Shown: positions 17,297 to 26,320, counted from the stretch's first letter. The stretch is 64,000 nt of DNA from Chloroflexota bacterium (GCA_014874485.1 JADBJK010000027.1:1-64000), one strand, 5' to 3'. Notes: generated by a model from the letters alone, not told the origin. Made by a program: numbers and translations.

Positions 17297-18190
17297 CTAC
17301 CGTAACACCCTCACCGGCAGCGTGGCGGCGAGGGCCTCAATCTCCGCGAGCGAGCGATTCAGGGGGCCGGGCTGCGACAGTTTCAGCGAGGTGGCGGCGG
17401 CGGCGAATCGGCACGCCTCGTCGGGCTCGCGCGTCAGGCGGCGGGCCAGGTAGGTGGAGATGCAGGTGTCGCCGCGGCCCGTGCGCCCGCTCAGGTTCTC
17501 CGCCACGAACGGCGACTGGTAGATTCGGCCCTCGGCCCACACGGTTACGCCCGACGCGTGCGTGAGGACGATTTCCTTCGGCCCGTATGCGGCCACCTGG
17601 GGGAGGGCGGCCAGCGGGTCGGTCTCGCCGGTCAGCGCCTCGGCCTCGGCTTGGTCCAGTTTCAGCGTGTGCACGAGGGCCAGCCCCTCGCGGCGCTCCG
17701 GCCACTCCTCGGTGGGCAAATCGTTGCCCCGCGGGACCCGCACGAACCCCTGGATGTCCAGGGCGATCTTCGCCTTGCGGGCGTAGTGCCTCACCAGGTC
17801 CAGCGACACGATGCCGGCCATGATGGGGCCGATGAACACGTACTTGCCGCGCCAGGGCGGAAGGTCGTTCATGTCAAACAGGCCCGCGTGGCCGATGGGG
17901 TGGCAGATGCGCCGGTCCCTGTCGGCGGTGTTGTAGATGTTCTCAATGCCCGAGGTCTGCGGCGCGGGCTGCGCGTGGACGGCAATGCCCGCAGCCCGGA
18001 GTTCGTCCAGGTAGGGGAAGTCGTTCGGATGCAGGCGCGTGATGACGCCGGTACGGATGCCGAGCCTGGCGACGGCGATCGCGCCGTAGTACACCGACCC
18101 GCCGGATGCGGCGACGCGCTCTTCGCCGTGCACGAGGATGTCGCGGGCGAAGTCGCCGATGAACAGGATGTCAAAGGTCTGTGTTCTCAT
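17297..18190 (-). CDS. PfkB-family carbohydrate kinase
   Basis: The 297-residue ribokinase-fold protein has the N-terminal Gly pair and sugar-binding block (ASGGSVYYGAIAVARLG) and the C-terminal anion hole with catalytic Asp (SGRTGRGDT; canonical form DTxGAGD). It starts 4 nt past the ABC ATPase stop, so it belongs to the minus-strand operon. Candidate substrates are 2-keto-3-deoxygluconate, which would follow D-fructuronate, or a cyclitol. Substrate cannot be read from the sequence. Confidence 0.8.
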   Translation of the reverse strand: MRTQTFDILFIGDFARDILVHGEERVAASGGSVYYGAIAVARLGIRTGVITRLHPNDFPYLDELRAAGIAVHAQPAPQTSGIENIYNTADRDRRICHPIGHAGLFDMNDLPPWRGKYVFIGPIMAGIVSLDLVRHYARKAKIALDIQGFVRVPRGNDLPTEEWPERREGLALVHTLKLDQAEAEALTGETDPLAALPQVAAYGPKEIVLTHASGVTVWAEGRIYQSPFVAENLSGRTGRGDTCISTYLARRLTREPDEACRFAAAATSLKLSQPGPLNRSLAEIEALAATLPVRVLR

Positions 18191-18193
18191 ACC

Positions 18194-19282
18194 TTACCTC
18201 ACGGGACAGACGAGACTTTCCAGGATGATGCGGCAGCGTTCGTGGGGCAGGTACACGTACACGGCCTGCCCGTTGTCAAAGCGCTCGGCCCCGTGGGTCT
18301 GCACGCGCACCTCAACGCCGTGCACGTCCACGCGGTAGTCAAACTTGTCGCCCAGGTAGGTGCTCTTGGCGATGACGCCGGCGATCTCGTTGGGCTGTCG
18401 GTCGCCTTCGGCGGCGCGCAGGCGCACATCGTTGGGGCGGATGAACAGGAGCACGTCCAGGCCGGGCGAAACCGACTCCGAAGGCGGGGCGGCGATGCGC
18501 TCGCCCTGCACGTCCAGCACGACGCGCTCGGGTTCCACCGCCACGACCTTCGCGGGGATGAAGTCGGACAGGCCGATGAAGTCGGCCACGAACTTGGTGG
18601 CGGGGTGGTCGTAGATTTCGGCGGGCGTGCCCACCTGCTGTACGCAGCCCTTGTTCATGACGGCGACCCTGTCGGAGAGCGCCAGGGCCTCCTCTTGGTC
18701 GTGGGTAACGTACACGGCGGTGATGCCCAGGCGTTGCTGCAGATCCTTGATTTCAAACCGCATCTCTTCGCGGAGTTTGGCGTCCAGGTTGGACAGCGGC
18801 TCGTCCAGGAGCAGGACTTTGGGGCGGTACACCAGGGCGCGGGCCAGCCCCACGCGCTGCTGCTGCCCGCCCGACAGTTGCCGGGGATAGTGCTTCTCGT
18901 ATCCCTCCAGGCGCACCAGTTTGAGCGCATCGCGCACCAGTTTGGCGCGCTCGGATTTGTCCATGCGGCGGATCATCAGCGGGAACTCCACGTTCTCAAA
19001 CACGGTCATGTGGGGGAACAGGGCGAAGTTCTGGAACACCATGCCGAGTTCTCGCCGATGGGTGGGCACGTCGGTAACGTCTTTGCCGTCAATGAACACG
19101 CGCCCCTCGTCGGGGATGTTCTGGCCGGTGATGCAGCGCAGGGCGGTGGTCTTGCCGCACCCGCTGGGGCCGAGCAGCGTCATCAGTTCGCCCCGGCGGA
19201 TGCGCAGGGTTACGTGATCGTTGGCAACGATGTTGCCATAGCGTTTGGTGATATCTACAAGTTCAATCATCCAGTCGGACAT
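18194..19282 (-). CDS. ABC importer ATPase (PotA/FbpC-type)
   Basis: The protein has Walker A (GPSGCGKT), Q-loop (MVFQNFALFPHM), signature LSGGQQQR, Walker B (VLLLDEPLSNLDAKLR), H-loop (VTHDQEEA) and a C-terminal TOBE-like region. GGAGG lies 5 nt before Met 19282 and 2 nt before Met 19285, so the second Met is preferred. It energises the two permeases encoded immediately upstream. The family transports iron, polyamines, thiamine or phosphonates, not usually cyclitols. Confidence 0.9.
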   Translation of the reverse strand: MSDWMIELVDITKRYGNIVANDHVTLRIRRGELMTLLGPSGCGKTTALRCITGQNIPDEGRVFIDGKDVTDVPTHRRELGMVFQNFALFPHMTVFENVEFPLMIRRMDKSERAKLVRDALKLVRLEGYEKHYPRQLSGGQQQRVGLARALVYRPKVLLLDEPLSNLDAKLREEMRFEIKDLQQRLGITAVYVTHDQEEALALSDRVAVMNKGCVQQVGTPAEIYDHPATKFVADFIGLSDFIPAKVVAVEPERVVLDVQGERIAAPPSESVSPGLDVLLFIRPNDVRLRAAEGDRQPNEIAGVIAKSTYLGDKFDYRVDVHGVEVRVQTHGAERFDNGQAVYVYLPHERCRIILESLVCPVR

Positions 19283-19312
19283 CATGGCCTCCGATGTGGG
19301 TCTCTTGAAAGG

Positions 19313-20149
19313 TTACACGCCCTTGAATCCGCCTACCAGTTTTTCCGGCTGGACCTGGCGCTGGATCATGAACAGGACGAAGAGCGAGGGGATGATGAGG
19401 ATCATGGACAGGGCGCTGGTTACCTCCCAGTACCCCTCGCCGACGGCCAGGTAGGTGCGCACGGGCAGGGTGATAGTCTTCGGGCCGTAGGTCATCAGCG
19501 TGAGCGTGAACTCGTTGTACGATGTCGTGAAGGTGAAGATGATGGACGAGAGGATGCCGGGCATGACCAGCGGCAGCGTAACATGGAAGAACGTGCGCAG
19601 GTTGTTGGCTCCGCAGACGCTGGCGGCCTCCAGCACGCGCTCGTCCAGGCCCTCAAAGGTGGACGAGAGCACCAGGATGGCATAGGGCGCGCAGATGGCC
19701 ACGTGGGCAATCGCCACGCCGATGTGCGTGTCAATGAGGTGCAGGCGGTAGAAAATCTGCGCAACGCCCAGGGCGTAGGCAATGGGCGGGATCATGCGCG
19801 GCAGGAGGATGGTTGACATAATCACTTCTTTGCCGGGAATTTGGCGGCGGCCCAGCGCCCAGCCCGTTGGAATCGCGATGAGCGTGGAGATGGTAACGGC
19901 GATGCCCGCGATGACCAACGTGTTGCGCAGCACCTCCGGGACGTTGGTTACCGTGATGGCCCACTTGTACCAGTCCAGCGTGAATTCGGGCGGGAACCAT
20001 AGTTTGCCGAACCAGTTCCGCCCGAAAGATTTCAGCAGGATCATCAAGAAGGGCGTGGTAACCCACAGGAAGAAGCACAGCAGGAACGTGTAGGCCAGCA
20101 GTTTCTTGGCGTTGAGCAAGGCTTGCAGGTATTGGCGCAGGGTTCTCAT
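19313..20149 (-). CDS. ABC transporter permease (PotC/FbpB-type)
   Basis: The 278-residue protein has about six membrane helices. The EAA-type cytoplasmic loop reads LEAASVCGANNLRTFFHVTLPLVMPGI, which contacts the ATPase. Its ATG overlaps the stop of the other permease by 4 nt (ATGA), indicating coupled translation and a heterodimeric channel. Confidence 0.88.
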   Translation of the reverse strand: MRTLRQYLQALLNAKKLLAYTFLLCFFLWVTTPFLMILLKSFGRNWFGKLWFPPEFTLDWYKWAITVTNVPEVLRNTLVIAGIAVTISTLIAIPTGWALGRRQIPGKEVIMSTILLPRMIPPIAYALGVAQIFYRLHLIDTHIGVAIAHVAICAPYAILVLSSTFEGLDERVLEAASVCGANNLRTFFHVTLPLVMPGILSSIIFTFTTSYNEFTLTLMTYGPKTITLPVRTYLAVGEGYWEVTSALSMILIIPSLFVLFMIQRQVQPEKLVGGFKGV

Positions 20150-21003
20150 GATGCGGTCGGTCTCCTTAGCACGCGCATGTAGAAGGTGAGGAACACCAGT
20201 TGGAGCAGGGCCATGACGACGGCCATGGCGCTGGCCGCCTCCCAGCGGGCCGGTGTGAACACCTCAATTTGCTTGTAAATCTGGACGGCGAGGGGGCGGT
20301 AACTGCCGCCGGTGATGAGCGGGATGCTGAACGCGCCGAACGCCGCCATGAAGGTCAGCACCGAGCCTGCGAGGATGCCCGGCATGATGAGCGGGATGAC
20401 CACATGGCGCAGCACCTGCCACGGGCTGGCCCCGGCCACCCGCGCCGCTTCTTCAAACGCGGGGTCCAGTCCCTCCAGCGTGGAAAGGGTGGTAACCGCC
20501 GTGTACGAGAAATAATGCCACACGTAGAAGATGACCAGGCCGGTCAGGGTGTAGTTGATCTTCACAGGCTCTTGCACGACGTGCAGCCCCTGCATCAAGA
20601 GCAGGTTGAGCCAGCCGCGGCTACCGTAGAACAGGAGCAGCCCCAGTGCGCCCACCAGGCCGGGGACCGTGATGGGCACGAGGATGGTCAGCCGGAAGAG
20701 CCGATGCCCGGCCAGTTTCTGGCGCAGGAGCAGCGTGAGCGGCACGGACAGGACAATGGATAGCAGCGTGCACGCGATGGCGAGGAAGAACGTGAGCAGG
20801 ATGACCTGGCGTGTGGACGCCTGCCCCAGAAAATCCGTGTAGTTCCGCAGGGTCCACGCCGTCGTAACGCCTTCGGGCCGGAAACTGCGGACAACGGTAA
20901 CTAGCATGGGGTAGAAAAACAGGCCGAAGAAACTGGCCAACCCCGGCAGGAGCATCACGAAACTAATCAACGCATAGCGGTGCTTCTTCAGGAAAGAAGC
21001 CAT
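20146..21003 (-). CDS. ABC transporter permease (PotB/FbpB-type)
   Basis: The 285-residue protein has about six membrane helices. Its EAA loop reads FEEAARVAGASPWQVLRHVVIPLIMPGI. The start at 21003 is preferred because GGAGG lies 11 nt upstream; the GTG at 21021 overlaps that site. It follows the binding-protein gene after a strong hairpin (21055-21087). Confidence 0.88.
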   Translation of the reverse strand: MASFLKKHRYALISFVMLLPGLASFFGLFFYPMLVTVVRSFRPEGVTTAWTLRNYTDFLGQASTRQVILLTFFLAIACTLLSIVLSVPLTLLLRQKLAGHRLFRLTILVPITVPGLVGALGLLLFYGSRGWLNLLLMQGLHVVQEPVKINYTLTGLVIFYVWHYFSYTAVTTLSTLEGLDPAFEEAARVAGASPWQVLRHVVIPLIMPGILAGSVLTFMAAFGAFSIPLITGGSYRPLAVQIYKQIEVFTPARWEAASAMAVVMALLQLVFLTFYMRVLRRPTAS

Positions 21004-21054
21004 GACCTTTCGTGCCTCCACAAGCGCGGATAGGATGAACCGGACCGACGGAAG

Positions 21055-21087
21055 TGATCTGGGCGTCCGCCCTGGACGCCCAGATCA
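21055..21087 (-). terminator. Intra-operon hairpin between binding-protein and permease genes
   Basis: A perfect 14-bp stem (21055-21068 with 21074-21087) closes a 5-nt loop directly after the substrate-binding-protein gene. No T-tract follows on the minus strand. Such hairpins usually stabilise the upstream message or partly terminate, giving more binding protein than permease. Confidence 0.7.
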
Positions 21088-21102
21088 CGAGACGCGTGCC
21101 GA

Positions 21103-22335
21103 CTATTTGGGCAGGAGCACTTCCGCTCCCTTTTCCTTGACCCAGTCGGTGAACTCCTTGTTGTTGAGCCGGACGCGGACTGGCTCAATCTCTTTCCACT
21201 TCGGGATCTTGCGCCAGACGACATCGGGGACTTTGTCCTCAATGTCGGTGCCGGTGTACTGCCACATCTCCGTGATGAGGCGAATCTGCTGGTCATCCGA
21301 CAGCAGGTAGTTGATGACCTTCATGGCCACCTGCTTGTACTCATCCGGGATGTTGGCCGGGATGGATAGGTAGCCATCGGAGCCGGCCGGCATGCCATCG
21401 CTCAGGGACCCCGCCGCGATGGTGGGCGGCATCGTGCCCTGGCTGATGGACCACAGCGAGTAGTCCATGGCATAGCACGCGATCCAGGTGTCGCCCGCGT
21501 TGAAGTCCTCAAACATGTTGGTGGGCTCGTTGGCGATCTTGCAGTAGGTCATGAAGTCCTTCAACTTGGCGATGGCATCCTGGTACTCGGGCTTCTTCTC
21601 CAGTTCGGCCAGCGGGATGGGGCTGCCGTCGGGGTTGGTGAGCGGGACGAACGCGTTGACGAACGCGTAGGGCAGGCTACGACCCGAGCCGGACTTGGAG
21701 TCGGGGCGCATCCAGCCGATGTGGCCTTTCCACTCGGCGCGGCGCTCGTAGAACTCCTTCCAGGACTTGGGCGGGTTCTTGACGTATTCGGTGTTGTAGA
21801 TGAGCGTGTACTGGCTGCGCCAGTAGAGCGCGCCCGTGCCCTGGATGTCCACGCCCTGCGCCGTCTTCAGGTACTCCTCCGGGCACTTGGCGAGGTTCGG
21901 GATCATGTCCAGCCGGTCGGGATACAGTTTGACCAGCGGGATGTTGCTCTTGATGAGGTTCGCCAGGTCGTCGGGCTTCATGAACAGCAGGTGGATGTCG
22001 CCCTTGCCCGGCTCCCAGGCCTTCATGCGCTCGGCGACCTCGGTGCCCTTGGAAACCACGTAGTTGATCTTGATGCCCAGTTGCTCCTGCACGGACGGGA
22101 TGATGCGGGTCTGCCAGAACAACTGGAAGTTGGCGCCGGAGTTCGTGTCCACCACCGTGATCTCGGTCGGCAGGGGCGGTGGCGGCGTCGCGGTTACGGG
22201 CACGACGACCGTTTCCTTGACGGGTACCGGCACGGTGACGACGATCTTCTCCGGCGTGGGCGTGGGCCCGCAGGCCGGCAATACGGCCGCTGCGACCAGC
22301 AACAGACTTACGACCAGAAACAGTGACTTACGCAT
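21103..22335 (-). CDS. ABC transporter substrate-binding lipoprotein (iron/polyamine-type cluster)
   Basis: The 410-residue protein begins with a lipoprotein signal (LPAC lipobox, Cys ~22), then a Thr/Pro/Val spacer (~25-55) and a type-II periplasmic-binding fold resembling spermidine/putrescine and iron-binding proteins. The start has GGGAGGAG upstream. In this operon a cyclitol or uronate ligand is expected, although no binding residue pattern can be assigned. It is preceded by the dehydrogenase gene 104 nt upstream and followed by a hairpin. Confidence 0.85.
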   Translation of the reverse strand: MRKSLFLVVSLLLVAAAVLPACGPTPTPEKIVVTVPVPVKETVVVPVTATPPPPLPTEITVVDTNSGANFQLFWQTRIIPSVQEQLGIKINYVVSKGTEVAERMKAWEPGKGDIHLLFMKPDDLANLIKSNIPLVKLYPDRLDMIPNLAKCPEEYLKTAQGVDIQGTGALYWRSQYTLIYNTEYVKNPPKSWKEFYERRAEWKGHIGWMRPDSKSGSGRSLPYAFVNAFVPLTNPDGSPIPLAELEKKPEYQDAIAKLKDFMTYCKIANEPTNMFEDFNAGDTWIACYAMDYSLWSISQGTMPPTIAAGSLSDGMPAGSDGYLSIPANIPDEYKQVAMKVINYLLSDDQQIRLITEMWQYTGTDIEDKVPDVVWRKIPKWKEIEPVRVRLNNKEFTDWVKEKGAEVLLPK

Positions 22336-22439
22336 GGTTCTCCTCCCTCTTTGAGATTCTGAACTGGATGCGGTACGCCGATACGGTCAATCCTAGCGGT
22401 CCGAATCCTGCCTGCACATCACCTCCTCTCGTGGCCCCT

Positions 22440-23423
22440 TCAGGCTTCCAGCGGCAGGCGAACGGGCTTGCCCGACTTGGCGCTGCGGTACATGGCCTCG
22501 GCCAGTTCCACAGCGCGGTAGCCATCCAGGGCTTTCACTGGTGGGAATCCTTCTCCCATCAGGGCATCCACGAAGAGTCTGTCCTCCTCCACGTACCCCC
22601 ACTTCTCTGCTGCCGACAGTTGGAAGCAGTCGTGGGTGAGAATCTGCTGCCCAAGTCCGGGGCTGTACGTTACCTTCTCCATCTCCTCGGTTACGATGGC
22701 GGCGTGTTCCCCGTAGAGTTCTATCCGCTCAAAGGGGAACGCCCAGGTGCTGTGGGCACAGGATGAGAACACGGCATGGTGGCCGCTGTCAAAGGTTAGG
22801 ATGGCCGAGAAGTCGTCCAGTTCCTTGTACACGTTGGCCTCGGCCCGGCAGTACACTTCCACCACCTCGCCCATCAGCCAGCGGATCATGTCCAGCAGGT
22901 GGATGGTGGATTCGTACAGGAAGCCGCCGGTGAGGGCCGTGTTGCCCACCCAGGGCGGGTTGAGCAATTCGCCGCGGTTCATCTTGACGTTCGCGGACAG
23001 GGGGACGAACCCCTGGGCGATGCGGTCTTTGGCGAACTTGTACACCAGCGCGAAGCGGCGGTTGAAGCCGATCTGGTAGATGAGGCCCGTGCGCTCCACC
23101 TCGTCCAGAATCTGGCGGGCTTCCCGCAGGTCCGTCGCCATGGGCTTCTCGCTGAACACGTGGATTCCCCGGTCCAGGGCTGCGATGACCGGTTCCAGGT
23201 GCAGCGCGTTGGGCGTGGTTACGTACACGGCGTCGGGCTTGTGGGCGAAGATGTCGTCCAGCGACGTGCACGCGGCGCACTGGTATTCCGCCGCGGCCTT
23301 CTCGGCGTTGGCGGGCACGATGTCGCCGATGGCGACGATCTGCACACGGTCGTCGCGCCGCAGGTTCTGCGCGTGGACGCGGCCCATGTGGCCTGCTCCG
23401 ATGATGGCGATCTTGACGGTCAT
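22440..23423 (-). CDS. iolG: Gfo/Idh/MocA-family dehydrogenase, candidate myo-inositol 2-dehydrogenase
   Basis: The 327-residue protein has the Rossmann motif GAGHMGRVHAQNL and the family hallmark EKPMATDL (catalytic Lys). A later GGFLYESTIHLLDMIRWLMG block has the His of the DxxxHxxD-like site. AGGAG lies 8 nt before ATG. IolG oxidises myo-inositol to scyllo-inosose with NAD. Its assignment depends on operon context with iolI and with the iolM-iolO-uxaE operon. Other glycoside- or cyclitol-oxidising members of this family cannot be excluded. Confidence 0.75.
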   Translation of the reverse strand: MTVKIAIIGAGHMGRVHAQNLRRDDRVQIVAIGDIVPANAEKAAAEYQCAACTSLDDIFAHKPDAVYVTTPNALHLEPVIAALDRGIHVFSEKPMATDLREARQILDEVERTGLIYQIGFNRRFALVYKFAKDRIAQGFVPLSANVKMNRGELLNPPWVGNTALTGGFLYESTIHLLDMIRWLMGEVVEVYCRAEANVYKELDDFSAILTFDSGHHAVFSSCAHSTWAFPFERIELYGEHAAIVTEEMEKVTYSPGLGQQILTHDCFQLSAAEKWGYVEEDRLFVDALMGEGFPPVKALDGYRAVELAEAMYRSAKSGKPVRLPLEA

Positions 23424-23435
23424 TGCGGCATCTCC

Positions 23436-24269
23436 TTACGCGACCTGGAAGCCTGCTCGTGTGAGCAGGGCCAGGGTCTTGGCGCGGGCGTCGGACGCGA
23501 GTTCGCGTGCGTCGCGCTTCCAGTAGGCTGGCCTGAAGAGTTCAATGGAGCAGAGGCCGTCAAAACCTATTGTACGCAGGTTGCCCAGGATATCAAGTAG
23601 CGGGATGACGCCCTCGCCAGGCAGCAGCCGATGCGCGTCGGTCAGGGTCGCGCGGGGCTTGTCCTCCGCGTCGTTGATGTGGAAGATGTAGACCTTCTGC
23701 GGGTCAACCTGCAGGATGGAGTTCAGCGTGGAGCCGCCCGCGTAGAAGTGGAACGTGTCCAGCACAAGGCCCACGTTGGGCAAATCGGCCTCGCGGACAA
23801 TCTCCCAGCACTGGGCCAGGGTCGACACCGAGCAATCGGGCTGCCCCAGGAACTCGTAGGCGAGTTTCACCTTGTGCGCCGCGGCGATCTCGGCCAGGTC
23901 GCCCAGGACGCGGATGGACTCGCGCTTGATGTCGGCCCACGTGGCGCCGGGCGGCGTGGGGCTGGGCACGACCACGATCTTGTCGCAGCCAACCGCCTCG
24001 GCGATCTCGCTGTAGCGGCGGCACTGCTCCCGTATCTCTCCGTAGTCGTCGCCTTTGAACGTGATGTGCTCAATGGAGTTGATGCTGACGGGTTGGATTC
24101 CGTTGGACGTGAACAGCGCGCGCAAATCATCCAGCGAGTGGGCCTGCAGGTAGTGGTTCATCTTGCCGGCCCAGATTTCCAGCGCCTTGAAGCCCGTCCT
24201 GCTGGCTGCCTTCACGTCTTGCTCAAGGGTGGCTCTCATGGTCGTAGCGCCGTTGAAGCCCAGAAGCAT
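23436..24269 (-). CDS. iolI: Inosose isomerase (IolI-like TIM barrel)
   Basis: The 277-residue protein matches remembered Bacillus subtilis IolI along its length: LGFNGATT, NHYLQAHSLDDLRALF, YEFLGQPDCSVSTL, NVGLVLDTFHFYAGGS, IFHINDAED and CSIELFRPAYWK. Four metal ligands (Glu, Asp, His, Glu) fall in these blocks. IolI interconverts ketone isomers of inositol. The start is the ATG at 24269, with GGAGG upstream; the upstream extension to 24404 overlaps the preceding gene and lacks homology. It is the strongest sign that the minus-strand operon handles cyclitols. Confidence 0.85.
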   Translation of the reverse strand: MLLGFNGATTMRATLEQDVKAASRTGFKALEIWAGKMNHYLQAHSLDDLRALFTSNGIQPVSINSIEHITFKGDDYGEIREQCRRYSEIAEAVGCDKIVVVPSPTPPGATWADIKRESIRVLGDLAEIAAAHKVKLAYEFLGQPDCSVSTLAQCWEIVREADLPNVGLVLDTFHFYAGGSTLNSILQVDPQKVYIFHINDAEDKPRATLTDAHRLLPGEGVIPLLDILGNLRTIGFDGLCSIELFRPAYWKRDARELASDARAKTLALLTRAGFQVA

Positions 24270-24289
24270 ACCGTCCTCCGAGAATAGTG

Positions 24290-25099
24290 TTATGCGAAAA
24301 CCCGCTGCAAGTACACGCGCGACCGGTGCAGGTATTCGGTGAGTTGGTCTCGCCAGCCCTCGCCCTTGATCGGCGTGAACGGGTCGGGGCCCGAAGCGGT
24401 GCATTCCACGATGACGTCGCCTGTGTAGCCGATTCTCCTCAGCGCCGCGGCGAGGGCGGGGAAGTCCGTGTGGCCCAGGCCCAGGCCCGCGCGGTTGGAA
24501 TCGGCTACGTGGAACAGGAACAGGCGCTGGCCCGCGTGCTCCACGGCCTGGGCGGGGTTGGCCTCCTCAATGTTCATGTGGTAGGCGTCCAGCAGGATGC
24601 CCACGGACGGGTGCCCCACGGCCTGCACGAACTCCACCGCCTGCGCTGCCGTGTTCAGCAGGTGGCTCTCGTAGCGGTTGAGCACCTCCATGGCGATGCG
24701 GATGCCCGCGTCGGCGGCAAGGGGCGCGAGGGTGGCCACTCCGCCCAGCAGGTAGCCGTACTCCTGCTCCTGCGAGGTGATGGCGCGAACCCGACCCACC
24801 GCGCCGTGGCACGACACGATGGGACAGCCGACCTCGTGGGCGAAGTCAATCAGGCGGCGGTAGTAGTCCAGGGCCGCGCTGCGGATGGCGGCGTCGGGGT
24901 GGGCCAGGTCCACGTTGTCGGGCGTGAGCGACAGGACGGAGAGGCCCGCTTGCCCGCAGGCAGCGCGTATCGCCGCCGGACGATGGGCCTGGAGATCGCC
25001 CATCAGTTCCATGCCATCGTAGCCCAGGCGGGCAAGCGCGTCGGCGATTTGCTCTACGGGCATGTCGCCGAATATCCAGGTGCAGACCCCGAATCTCAC
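24290..25099 (-). CDS. Ketose 3-epimerase-like TIM-barrel protein
   Basis: The 269-residue AP-endonuclease-2-fold protein has EVLNRYESHLLNT, GILLDAYHMNIEEAN and LFHVADSNR, the blocks of D-tagatose/D-psicose 3-epimerases and of IolO. It is related to, but distinct from, the plus-strand IolO. It starts with GTG behind AAGGAGG. Position suggests epimerisation of a keto intermediate or a second cyclitol isomer. The exact substrate is unknown. Confidence 0.78.
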   Translation of the reverse strand: MRFGVCTWIFGDMPVEQIADALARLGYDGMELMGDLQAHRPAAIRAACGQAGLSVLSLTPDNVDLAHPDAAIRSAALDYYRRLIDFAHEVGCPIVSCHGAVGRVRAITSQEQEYGYLLGGVATLAPLAADAGIRIAMEVLNRYESHLLNTAAQAVEFVQAVGHPSVGILLDAYHMNIEEANPAQAVEHAGQRLFLFHVADSNRAGLGLGHTDFPALAAALRRIGYTGDVIVECTASGPDPFTPIKGEGWRDQLTEYLHRSRVYLQRVFA

Positions 25100-25137
25100 A
25101 GGTGGCCTCCTTGCCAGGGTGGGTGTGCGAAGTGCTT

Positions 25138-25265
25138 CGCCGCCTTGATTGTTGGTTGTATGTCATTGCGAGGAGCGCAGCGATGAAGCAATCTCCTGCT
25201 TGCACGGGATTGCTTCGCTTCGCTCGCAATGACATATGGACAATGTTCTCTATGGTCAAGTGCTA
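25138..25265. repeat. Palindromic cassette R6 inside the minus-strand operon
   Basis: It contains GTCATTGCGAG at one end and GAGCGAAGCGAAGCAATC read on the minus strand at the other, with the outer sequence CACTTGACCATAGAG. The outer TAG is the stop codon of the LacI gene (25263-25265). It separates that gene from the downstream operon. Confidence 0.78.
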
Positions 25266-26270
25266 GGCTCGTCTGGGTGCGCTCGTGGACTCCCGCAAGA
25301 CCAGCGTAGGCTCAATGGTAACGTCCTGCACGTCGGCCGCGCCGTTCAGCAGGCGCAGGAGCATATCCATGGCCATGCAGCCCATGTCGTATTTGCGCTG
25401 GCGAATGGTCGTCAGCGGGGGGTCCAGGTATTCCACGATGGGGATGTCGTCGTAGCCCACGACCGAGATGTCGTCGGGAACCCGGATGCCCGCCTTCCTG
25501 AGGGCGCGGATGGTGCCGATGGCGGTCATGTCGTTGTAGCAGAAGATGGCCGTCGGGCGGATACCGCGCGACAACAGGTGCTCGGTTGCACGCATGGCCG
25601 CCGCGGGCCTGCCATCGCCGTCGGCCACCAGCGCCGGGTCAAAGGCGATGCCGGCGGCCTCCAGGGCGGCGCGGTAGCCGTCCATGCGGGCCTGGCTGGA
25701 GTTGACGTTGTTGGGTGAGGCGATGTAGGCGATGCGCGTGTGGCCCAGCGACAGCAGGTGTTCGGTGGCGATTTGCCCGCCGCGCAGGTCGTCGGTGCCG
25801 ATGGAGTACACGTACTTGCCGGTCTGCTGGTTGTTGATGAGGACGATGGGCACGCCGAAGTCCTCCAGCAGAGGCAGGTACAGGTCGCCGATGCGCGAGG
25901 CGGTTACGATGATGCCGTCCACGCGCTTCTCGCGCAGGGCCTTGACGGCGGCAAGTTCGCGGCGCGGCTCGGCGTTGGAGTTGCACAGGATGATGGTGTA
26001 GCCGTGGTTCTGGCCGGTTTCTTCCAGGCCGCGCACGATTTCGGACACGAAGGGGTCTGCGATGGTGGTAACGACGACGCCCACGGTCTGCGTGCGGCGC
26101 GTTACCAGGCTTCGCGCGAGGGCGTGGGGGCTGTAGCCCATCTCCTGGGCGAGTTGCTTGATGCGCTCTCGCGTCTCCTCTTTGACAAGAGGGCTATCGG
26201 CCAGGGCTCTGGAGACGGTGGAGTGAGAAACCCCGGCGGCTCGGGCAATGTCCTTTATGGAGACTCCCAT
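25263..26270 (-). CDS. LacI-family transcriptional repressor, candidate inositol regulator
   Basis: The 335-residue protein begins with the LacI helix-turn-helix (SIKDIARAAGVSHSTVSRAL, residues ~4-23) and hinge, followed by a periplasmic-binding-like effector domain (GVVVTTIADPFVSEIVRGLEE...). The ATG at 26270 is preceded by GGAGGG; the frame to 26306 adds residues before the HTH. It is the first gene of the minus-strand operon. An operator-like site in its own promoter (26302-26315) matches the one at the iolM promoter, so autoregulation and control of both operons are likely. Confidence 0.88.
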   Translation of the reverse strand: MGVSIKDIARAAGVSHSTVSRALADSPLVKEETRERIKQLAQEMGYSPHALARSLVTRRTQTVGVVVTTIADPFVSEIVRGLEETGQNHGYTIILCNSNAEPRRELAAVKALREKRVDGIIVTASRIGDLYLPLLEDFGVPIVLINNQQTGKYVYSIGTDDLRGGQIATEHLLSLGHTRIAYIASPNNVNSSQARMDGYRAALEAAGIAFDPALVADGDGRPAAAMRATEHLLSRGIRPTAIFCYNDMTAIGTIRALRKAGIRVPDDISVVGYDDIPIVEYLDPPLTTIRQRKYDMGCMAMDMLLRLLNGAADVQDVTIEPTLVLRESTSAPRRA

Positions 26271-26301
26271 CGCAACCCTCCGCAAGTGCGCGTGGCGCAA
26301 G

Positions 26302-26315
26302 CGCACACGTTTGCA
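26302..26315 (-). promoter_or_regulatory. Putative LacI-family operator O2
   Basis: TGCAAACGTGTGCG on the minus strand shares its first 13 bases with O1 at the iolM promoter. It begins 5 nt after the -10 box, the same position as O1. Confidence 0.72.
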
Positions 26316-26320
26316 GTATG

